Source: Chitinophaga sp. LS1
Lineage (GTDB): Bacteria; Bacteroidota; Bacteroidia; Chitinophagales; Chitinophagaceae
Direction of reading: 5' to 3'
Assembly (NCBI RefSeq): GCF_034274695.1
Contig: NZ_CP128362.1
Coordinates: 2,666,001-2,730,000 of the forward strand
DNA: 64,000 nt
The notes below the pieces were generated by a model. It did not search any database, had not been told where the DNA came from, and worked only from the letters and a program-made list of their open reading frames with translations. This document shows, in pieces, positions 35,116-43,100 of the stretch (the stretch's first letter is position 1; each line of letters starts with the position of its first letter). The position numbers were made by a program, and so were the translations under genes.

Positions 35116-35437
35116 AGCGGAATAAATGCCGAAGTTCGACCTGAAATCTGTAGAAATCCTGAACAGGTTTTAAAGGAAGGTAGATGTTGTCAAGGCTGAT
35201 GAAAAGCCGGAATTATCAAGATCCTGAGTTTTGTGGAAAAAATCAAATACAAGATTGGGTGTCGATAAACGGAGTATTCTTTTGTACAGGGAAGGAGACG
35301 GAAGTTGAACTTTTGGATATACGATTTCAGGATTATTTATAATAGATGAGCGAACATGATATAGAAATTTTATTTAACGATATTTGGCATCAATATTTTT
35401 CATGGCTTTATATTATTAATACCCATAATCAGGTAAC
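35116..35437. other. Intergenic stretch with a coding-like remnant and repeat copy
   Basis: About 320 bp. A plus-strand frame ending near 35343 (QIQDWVSINGVFFCTGKETE, then VELLDIRF) looks like the tail of a lost gene and includes the repeat at 35286-35336. No intact gene is seen. Confidence 0.35.
35286..35336. repeat. 51-bp imperfect direct repeat, right copy
   Basis: Partner of 33120-33170 (about 82% identity, same orientation). It sits in the intergenic region upstream of the broken oxygenase copy. Confidence 0.6.
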
Positions 35438-35820
35438 ATGGCAAACTTCGGGAAACAGATGCTGAACATTTTGGGAGAGATTAAAGGAACAGGCTCCTTT
35501 GTAAGTAGTGGAGTTCTGCCTTTCCTCTTCCCTGGTTTACAGATCCGGGGCATGGATGAAATCGGGTTTCCTATCAATGCTACCCAAATTAAAACGTTGA
35601 TCAAAATAGCACACCAGGCGCCATTCGGTAAGGGAAGCAAGACAGTGCTCGACAAAGCTGTGAGAAGTGCCTGGGAAATCGATGCTGACCAAATAAAATT
35701 TGTTAATAAAAAATGGGGAGGGTTTGTAGACGGGATTGTGAGACTAATTATGCCTTCTATGGGGCTTGACGGGCTTTCAGTTTCTGCAAACCTGTACAAG
35801 TTGCTGATATATCAGAAAGG
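35438..35820 (+). pseudogene. 5' fragment of the 2OG-Fe(II) oxygenase-like gene
   Basis: Encodes the first 128 residues of the same protein as the intact gene at 37596 (MANFGKQMLN to LLIYQKG) with a few substitutions. The match stops six residues before the HxD iron motif, so no active enzyme can form. The frame stays open to 35905 through unrelated sequence, giving a 155-residue chimera. The DNA repeat is gap-free over 383 bp and about 94% identical by eye. Confidence 0.88.
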
Positions 35821-36015
35821 AGAAAAGGTAACAAAGCAGGGCAATTGCTGTTTTTATGTTCGGCTTCAATTGACTTACTACAACAATCCAGTGAATCTCT
35901 GGTAGGAAGAATTGCTTATATAAAACTGCGGGGCATTGATGTTTTGGAATATGCAACCCGTCAATCAGAAAAAATAAATGAGTTTTGGTTAAGGCAACAT
36001 ATATGTATTAGATAA
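35821..36015 (+). pseudogene. Fragment B of an AAA/DUF4143-type ATPase
   Basis: In the frame starting AGA at 35821 the sequence reads KGNKAGQLLFLCSASIDLL, QQSSESLVGRIAYIKL, VLEYATRQSEKINEFWLRQ and stops at 36015. This is the GSASxDLLxQSSExLxGRIAYxEL region that follows Walker B in the AVxGPRQxGKTTL class of DUF4143 ATPases. It begins exactly where the oxygenase fragment ends. It is the continuation expected for fragment A at 31540-31779 and belongs to a different subclass from the intact ATPase at 36121. Confidence 0.75.
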
Positions 36016-36072
36016 CATGATTTTGTAATTGGATATATTTTATTACAATTTCATAATTAAAATGGGCTTGTT

Positions 36073-36103
36073 TTGTTACATAAATTTATATTTTTTACCT
36101 TTG
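36073..36103 (+). promoter_or_regulatory. Bacteroidota-type promoter of the DUF4143 ATPase
   Basis: TTTTG ends at 36075, then exactly 20 bp, then TACCTTTG (36096-36103): a perfect TTG-N20-TAnnTTTG. The ATG at 36121 follows with a leader of about 10 nt. Confidence 0.6.
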
Positions 36104-36120
36104 TTATATAACAGAATAGT

Positions 36121-37476
36121 ATGGCATTTAAAAGACATGTTGAAAAATATCTTCACATTTGGAAAACTAATTCTTCTCGAAAACCGCTGATTGTCAGAGG
36201 TGCCAGACAGGTCGGGAAGACAACATTAGTAAATGATTTTTCCAGTTCGTATGACCATTTTATTTCCTTAAATCTTGAAAAAGGAACAGATAGAAAGTAT
36301 TTTGAGGATTTTGATGATGTAAAAGCCATTTGTGAATCATTATTCCTAACCTACAATATACCCTTAGCCGAAGTTGGTAATACATTATTATTTATAGATG
36401 AAATACAGGAATGCCCCAAAGCAATTCAATTACTACGCTTCTTTTATGAAGAAGTTCCAACTTTACATATTATCAGTGCCGGTTCTCTTTTGGAATTTGC
36501 TATTCAAAAAGTAAAAAGTTTTCCAGTTGGACGGGTTGAATTTCTGTATCTCCATCCAATGAACTTCGAGGAATATCTGGAAGCAATTGGTAGGGGGGAC
36601 TTAATCGAGCAGTTGAAAATACTTCCGGTTAAACCTGTTGCTCATCAAGTATTGATGGATATATTTCATCGCTACGCGATTATAGGAGGAATGCCGGAAA
36701 TCATTAAAACGGATATTGAGAAAAACAACCTTGCAGATCTTACCAGGATATATGAGAGTATATGGGGAACGTATAAAAATGATGTTGAAAAATATACTAC
36801 GAATGAAACAGAAAGAAAAATAATTAAACATATTATGGATACGGCTCCGCTGTATTTAGACGAGCGTGTTAAATTTCAGGGTTTTGGTAATTCCTCTTAT
36901 AGATCAAGGGAGGTAGGAGAGGCATTTAGGACGCTTGAAGACGCGAAGATAATTCGTTTAATTTATCCAACTACCGATTTACAACCTCCTCCAAGGGCTG
37001 ATTTAAAAAAATCACCAAGATTTCAAATACTGGATACAGGCCTTGTAAACTATACGTTGTCTATTCAAGCGCAAATGTTAAGCATGAGCGATTTGAGTAA
37101 TACTTATAAGGGTGCAGTGATTCCTCATTTGATTACCCAAGAAGTTATTTCAATGAGCGAGATCTCTCCTAACAATCCGCATTTTTGGGTAAGAGAGAAA
37201 TCACAATCAAATGCAGAGGTCGATTTAGTACAGGTAAATGGAGAATATTTAATTCCTATAGAAATAAAGTCGGGCAGTACGGGTACGCTCAGATCACTTC
37301 ATCAGTTCATTGATGCAGCAGATCATGCTTATGCGGTTAGAATTTACGGAGGTACATTTTCTTTAGAGAGGGCTATTACACCTGGTAAGAAACCTTATTT
37401 ATTGATGAATCTACCTTATTACCTGGGAACACAATTACATGGATATTTGAATTGGTTATTGCAGCAAAAAATTTGA
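36121..37476 (+). CDS. AAA ATPase with DUF4143 domain (451 aa)
   Basis: Walker A GARQVGKT (residues 27-34), Walker B LLFIDEIQ, a sensor-like SAGSLLEFA, then GRVEFLYLHPMNFEEYLEA and a C-terminal DUF4143 nuclease-like domain containing AEVDLVQVNGEYLIPIEIKS, which resembles a PD-(D/E)xK core (D...E-x-K). Such genes are abundant in Bacteroidota and archaea, behave like mobile accessory genes, and their role is unsettled (toxin, mobile ATPase or defence). It is inserted between the broken and intact oxygenase copies and is strikingly AT-rich compared with the flanking operons. Confidence 0.87.
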   Translation: MAFKRHVEKYLHIWKTNSSRKPLIVRGARQVGKTTLVNDFSSSYDHFISLNLEKGTDRKYFEDFDDVKAICESLFLTYNIPLAEVGNTLLFIDEIQECPKAIQLLRFFYEEVPTLHIISAGSLLEFAIQKVKSFPVGRVEFLYLHPMNFEEYLEAIGRGDLIEQLKILPVKPVAHQVLMDIFHRYAIIGGMPEIIKTDIEKNNLADLTRIYESIWGTYKNDVEKYTTNETERKIIKHIMDTAPLYLDERVKFQGFGNSSYRSREVGEAFRTLEDAKIIRLIYPTTDLQPPPRADLKKSPRFQILDTGLVNYTLSIQAQMLSMSDLSNTYKGAVIPHLITQEVISMSEISPNNPHFWVREKSQSNAEVDLVQVNGEYLIPIEIKSGSTGTLRSLHQFIDAADHAYAVRIYGGTFSLERAITPGKKPYLLMNLPYYLGTQLHGYLNWLLQQKI

Positions 37477-37595
37477 GAGGAAATATAATAGGTTGCTGGC
37501 TCAGGGATGAAGAATTTATTATTCTTACAAACGTTGAATGAACGACCCCCTAAATTTTAAGGACCATGTATTTTTAACAACCTTAATCAGACAAT

Positions 37596-37978
37596 ATGGC
37601 AAACTTTGGGAAACAGATGCTGAACATTTTGGGAGAGATTAAAGGAACAGGCTCCTTTGTAAGTAGTGGAGTTCAGCCTTTCCTCTTCCCCGGTTTGCAA
37701 ATCCGGGGCATGGATGAAATCGGGTTTCCTATCAATGCTACCCAAATTAAAGCGCTGATCAATTTAGCTCACCAGGCCCCATTCGGTAAAGGAAGCAAGA
37801 CAGTGCTCGACAAAGCCGTGAGAAGTGCCTGGGAAATCGATGCTGGTCAAATAAAATTTGTCAATAAAGAATGGGGAGGATTTGTAGAAGGTATTGTGAG
37901 ACAAATCAAGCCTGCCATGGGGCTTGACGGCCTTTCGGTTTCTGCAAACCTGTACAAGTTGCTGATCTATCAGAAAGG
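37596..37978. repeat. 383-bp direct repeat, right copy (left copy 35438-35820)
   Basis: The two copies align without gaps at an offset of 2158 bp. They begin near the start codon (with weaker similarity about 13 bp upstream) and both end at AGAAAGG, the point where the left copy switches to ATPase fragment B. Confidence 0.88.
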
Positions 37979-39839
37979 GGACTTCTTTCTGCCCCATAAA
38001 GATTCTGAGAAGGAGCTAGGTATGTTTGGATCGCTTATTATAGGGTTACCTTCCAGCCATAAAGGGGGAGAGTTGGTAGTAAATTTTGACGGATGTAGTG
38101 AGACCATTGACTTTTCTGACCCGGTCAACAGGTATCAAATTCCATTTGCGGCTTTTTATGCTGATTGTGAGCATGAGATCAGGCCTATTACATCTGGTTA
38201 TCGGGTTTGCCTTGTATATAACCTGGTTCAGACTAAGGGGGATGAGAAGATCCAGCCAGAAAAGCTGAATGATCAGGTAAAGAAACTGGCCGCACTTTTG
38301 AAGGCCAGTGAAGAAGACCTGGATATTCCCAAAATTGTGCTATTGGGGCATCAGTATACACCCTCTAACTTCACTATGAATGCCTTGAAATTAAATGACA
38401 GACATAAGGCAGAAGCTCTAATCAGGGCAGCGGAGCTAGCGGGATTTTATATAAAGCCGGGTTTGGTTACTTCCTATCAAGTGGGTGAGCTAATGGAAGA
38501 TGATACTAAACAATCGTCTGCAGGTCGAAACTATAGGAAACGGAATCGTTATTATGAGGAGTATGATCATGAGAATCTGACAGAAAATGGAATAATAGGA
38601 GAGGTGTATGATGAACATGTTGGTATCGAGCATTGGATGAAGGGGGGGATACCGCCATTGCGAAATATTCAGTTCGATGAGATGGACCTGATATCAGCTA
38701 TAACACTTAATGCTGGAGAGCCCATACAAAAGGCTGCCGAAGGCTATACTGGCAATGCAGGCATGGAAATGCAATATTGGTATCACTATGGCGCTATTTT
38801 CCTGTGGCCTCGAAAGTACCATTATGACATGGTGATAGATCTTGATACGGATAATAAGCTGGAATGGATCGACTATTATAACCAACATTGGGGAACCCTC
38901 ACAAAGGTAGATATCGCCCTTACAAGAAAACTGGTAGAAGGAGGGATGCCTGTAAATCACCTGAAAGAGAAAGTTGATTATAGTCCATTGGCAGATTGGC
39001 TGATAAACCTGAACGATGAGAAGTACCTATTGAAGAAAGGTTCGAAATTTTTGACAGACCATTTTGTTCGTATTGCTGTTGATAAATGGATAAAGCTGGT
39101 CAAACATTATCCTATAGATAAATTTGAAGATATCTTCTTAACGGTAGGCAATAAAAAAGATGTGCCCGTTGTCAGGCATCTATTACTCATCTTTAATGAC
39201 TTGTTGGCGGATAACAACCCCTCAGCAAAGACATTTGTGGGACAACAAGCCTCGTGCATACCTGGCTACCTGGAGAACCTGAAATTAACTGCGGAAAGTG
39301 AGAAAAAGGCTGTTAGGGAGATTTTACGAAGCCTTTTGCAAATCGACGAGAAGAAAGTGATCAAAGAAAAAAACTGGCACAGGAAGATAACAGCAGCCCT
39401 TACAAAGAAACTAACGCGAGAATACGTAAATGACATCCTGATAGCTGAAATACTGTGTTCCGGGAACAAATCAAATCTCGCCGAGCAATTATTGTCAGTT
39501 TGCATTAGTGATCTCCAACGCAGGGTACTGGATAAACCTAAACCTCCTATTAGCTGGTCAAGACCTGTGCCTAAAAAATCTGGTATCTATGGATATGTTT
39601 GGGATATCCTGGCAGATTTCCTCAAATCTGCCACATTGCAGATTTTTGATTATCAGGCTATACTGGAAAAGCGGAATGAAATGGAGTATGCTATCAGAGA
39701 TGTTGTTATTGACATTAAAATGGAAACCATCAGGAAGGGATCTCCTCATATACTCAGGCTTACTAAAACACAATATGCGTATGAAAGGGAGCTAGCTAAG
39801 TGGAAAGAGGATGTTGAAATATTAGGAAAAATGAAATGA
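37596..39839 (+). CDS. 2OG-Fe(II) oxygenase-like large protein (747 aa)
   Basis: The N-terminal third carries a prolyl-4-hydroxylase-type double-stranded beta-helix: HKD with His134 and Asp136, GGELVVNF, then distal His193 (CEHEIRPITSGYRV) and Arg203 for 2-oxoglutarate. Residues about 220-747 are alpha-rich and not recognised; they include a basic stretch RKRNRYYEEYD (about 312-322). Substrate unknown. The full length of such proteins with a long C-terminal extension is rare in characterised examples. A 5' copy of the first 383 bp lies upstream at 35438, with the DUF4143 ATPase between. No signal peptide, so cytoplasmic. Confidence 0.75.
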   Translation: MANFGKQMLNILGEIKGTGSFVSSGVQPFLFPGLQIRGMDEIGFPINATQIKALINLAHQAPFGKGSKTVLDKAVRSAWEIDAGQIKFVNKEWGGFVEGIVRQIKPAMGLDGLSVSANLYKLLIYQKGDFFLPHKDSEKELGMFGSLIIGLPSSHKGGELVVNFDGCSETIDFSDPVNRYQIPFAAFYADCEHEIRPITSGYRVCLVYNLVQTKGDEKIQPEKLNDQVKKLAALLKASEEDLDIPKIVLLGHQYTPSNFTMNALKLNDRHKAEALIRAAELAGFYIKPGLVTSYQVGELMEDDTKQSSAGRNYRKRNRYYEEYDHENLTENGIIGEVYDEHVGIEHWMKGGIPPLRNIQFDEMDLISAITLNAGEPIQKAAEGYTGNAGMEMQYWYHYGAIFLWPRKYHYDMVIDLDTDNKLEWIDYYNQHWGTLTKVDIALTRKLVEGGMPVNHLKEKVDYSPLADWLINLNDEKYLLKKGSKFLTDHFVRIAVDKWIKLVKHYPIDKFEDIFLTVGNKKDVPVVRHLLLIFNDLLADNNPSAKTFVGQQASCIPGYLENLKLTAESEKKAVREILRSLLQIDEKKVIKEKNWHRKITAALTKKLTREYVNDILIAEILCSGNKSNLAEQLLSVCISDLQRRVLDKPKPPISWSRPVPKKSGIYGYVWDILADFLKSATLQIFDYQAILEKRNEMEYAIRDVVIDIKMETIRKGSPHILRLTKTQYAYERELAKWKEDVEILGKMK

Positions 39840-39867
39840 AGAATGTTGGGTTTGAACTTTTACTATG

Positions 39868-39894
39868 CAGATTTAACACTTAATGTTAAATCTG
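39868..39894. terminator. Hairpin after the oxygenase gene
   Basis: Perfect 11-bp inverted repeat CAGATTTAACA / TGTTAAATCTG with a 5-nt loop, 28 bp past the stop. A/T-rich and without a clear T-run, so termination is likely but weakly supported. Confidence 0.4.
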
Positions 39895-39977
39895 TATGGT
39901 GGACCCCATTACCGAAGCGCATATGACGTAGCATCTTCAAATATCAAATTCCCTCTTCCACAGGCCCGATTCCCTCA

Positions 39978-40008
39978 TTGATCTATAAAATCAGCCTACC
40001 TATACTTT
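39978..40008 (+). promoter_or_regulatory. Promoter candidate for the YD/RHS gene pair
   Basis: TTG (39978-39980), 20 bp, TATACTTT (40001-40008), near consensus. It implies a leader of about 115 nt before the ATG at 40131. Confidence 0.4.
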
Positions 40009-40130
40009 TCTCCTATTATTAGTTAACCTCTTGGTTATCTTTAAGTTTCCCTATTTCCATTTAACCTTCCCCTGCATGGTAGCGTACATCAGTAAACCCG
40101 GTTTAAATTCCCTAGCCACTATTTAATTTA

Positions 40131-43100
40131 ATGATGAATACCCGTATTAATACATGTATTATTCTGTGGATGTTGTTAATCAACCTGCATACAACAAAAG
40201 GCCAGTCCCCATCCATAATACCTTTACCAGCAGAAGCTGCCGCCCTCTTTCAATACAATAGTACGCCTGTAAGTATGATGACGGGTGTCCCGCAAATCTC
40301 CTACCCGATTTATGAAATCAATACTGGTAAGATAAAAGTACCTATCACGCTCAGTTATCACGCCTCTGGTATTAAAGTAACCCAGAAAGCGACCTGGGTG
40401 GGCCTTGGATGGTCGCTTCTGGCAGGCGGTTCTATCGCCCGCCAGATAAGAGGAGATGAAGATGAGACAACAACATCTGGTTGGTTTAATCAATCTACGC
40501 CAATTAGCAGCTTCGGTAGTGTATTAACTTATGATGGACGAAAGAATTATTATGAAAGCAGACCAGACCTGCAGCCTGACTTCTTCAATTATAATTTTAC
40601 CGGCAAGTCCGGGCGGTTCTTATATTCCAGGGATTTACAGGATTTTGTCACCGCTCCCTACAAACCTGTCAGAATTATTCATACAAGTGACAATAACTAT
40701 GAGATCACAGATGATGACGGCAGCAGGTATTTCTTTACAAAACCATTCAAAACGACTACTGACAATACAGGACTACAAAGTCACATCATTGGCTGGAACC
40801 TGACTAAGATTATTTCCAATGATGGGGCAGACAGTGTGATCTTTAATTATGCAACACCTACAGCTAGTGGTGATAAAGCAGCTGACAATGTGCTCACCTT
40901 TAATAAAGTATATCGCAAGAACGTATCAGGTACCGATGATGCAGCCTCTTATGTAGCTGATGAAGTTATCGAAACCATCACCTACTCCTATAATAGTGTA
41001 CCTAACATCAGTGAAATTATTTTCCGGCAGGGGAAGGTGAAGCTTTATGGCAATACCGTCAGATCTGACTATGCAGGGAATGCGCTGGATAGCATTGTCG
41101 TATATAGCAATGACAACGGCACCTATAACCGGGTTAAAAAGGTTTCATTTAACTATAGCTACTTTTACACCGGCAATTCATATCCCAGCTATACAGATTA
41201 CCGGCTCAAACTCCTTTCATTTTCTAACGATGACCTGAATGGAGAGCAACCGGAAAAGTACACTTTCGGTTATAATAGTACAACCTTACCTAATACTTTG
41301 TCCTGTTCACAGGACTGGTGGGGATTTTACAATGGTGTAACACAATACACCCTCATGCCCAGGCAACTCCCTTCTCAGACAACCATTCAGATGTACGGGT
41401 ACTTAGGCACTGCTGACAGATCCTCTTCTGCAACATATATTATGGCTGGAATCCTGAACCAGGTTACCTACCCCACTGGTGGTTATACCACTTATGATTA
41501 CGCAATCAATACATATGAGAGAACGCCCGATAATAAAGACTCTACAATTGCGTCCATCACACTGGCTGGACCTGCTAAGACGGGGGTTACTTATGGATGG
41601 GATAGCGCCACAACAACATTTTTGGTCAGACCTCCGGGTAATAATCAGTATTATTACGAGTTGAAAATTTCAATAGATTTCTCTGCATCTTCGGCTAACC
41701 CACCTTTCACCTACGCACAGGACGTGCAGTTGAGAGATATCACCACGGGAAAAACAGTAGCGAGCTGGAATTCTGATACTTATCTCAATGCGGGTACAAG
41801 CGGTATAGCTCATACGCTTACGGCCACTTACACCTGTGACACCAGTCATACGTATCAGCTGTATGTCGGTATAAATGATCTGCCGACTACGACCGTGACT
41901 GCAAGAATCTCTATTGCTGTTCCGGACAACAGTACAAAATACAAATATGGTGGTGGTATCCGTGTGGAAACAATCAGCAGTTATAATCTTGACAATACCC
42001 TGCAGAAAAAAGATGTATATAAATATGGGGAAAATGAATCCGGCATCGGTTACCTGCCTACATCCGCGGACGATATGACAACTAACATCTTTTACAACAC
42101 CACTACCAGGAGATATATTGCAACCTCTTCTACTGGTTGTAAAACGGAAGATGGAGACAAATATACTTATATCGCACAATCCTCTTATCCTACTATTACT
42201 TTCCAGGGAGCGAATGTATTATACCCTTACGTGACAAAGTATGAATACAGTAATACACGGCCTAATGGTAAAACAATCTTTACATATAAAATCCCCAATG
42301 ACTTTATCACCATTGGTAATCAATCTGCCCTTGGAGGAAAAGAAAGAATAGATAACGGACTTTCCGATGAACTACCCATCAAAACTACCTATTATAAATT
42401 CAATAGCGAGGACAGTTCTTTTTCAGTTATAAAAGAAACAATCAATACCTGGGATTTATTCAACTTTAGTCAGGACTCTGCCTTAATGGTATTTCCTACT
42501 GTAGAATATTCCACTACGCAGCATTGTGGCGATTCTTATTTAGACTACAGTTCATTTGTCTACATGGTAAAAAGCGGTGGAAGACACCTTTCTGCTGTTA
42601 CAGAAAATAACTATGATGATAATGGTACCGTATTCAGTAATACGGTCAGCTATACCTATAATGATAAAAACCATCCTCAGACAATCACAAAATTCAATAG
42701 TAAAAACGATACGCTTGTCACGGAAATGCGGTATCCTGGTGAGCATAGTAGCATAGATGTAAATGCTGATGTGCTGGATCACATGGTCACTAAAAATATG
42801 CTGAACCAATTTTACTGGCAAGGAAACTATACAAACGCAACCTTATTAAGTTATAAACACACCCTCTTTAGTGATAGCTGGGGAAGTAATGATAGTTTGA
42901 TCGCACCCAAAATCGATAGTAACTGGCAACTAGGTAATGACAACAGTTTACCGGCCATCACTATTGCTTACCAAAGTTATGGACAACATGGTAATATACG
43001 CCAGATAAGGGATGCGCAGGGCATTACCACTGCTTACACGTGGTCTGCAGACGACTCGTATCCTGTAGCACAAACAGCAGGAGCCGCCGTTAACCAGGTA

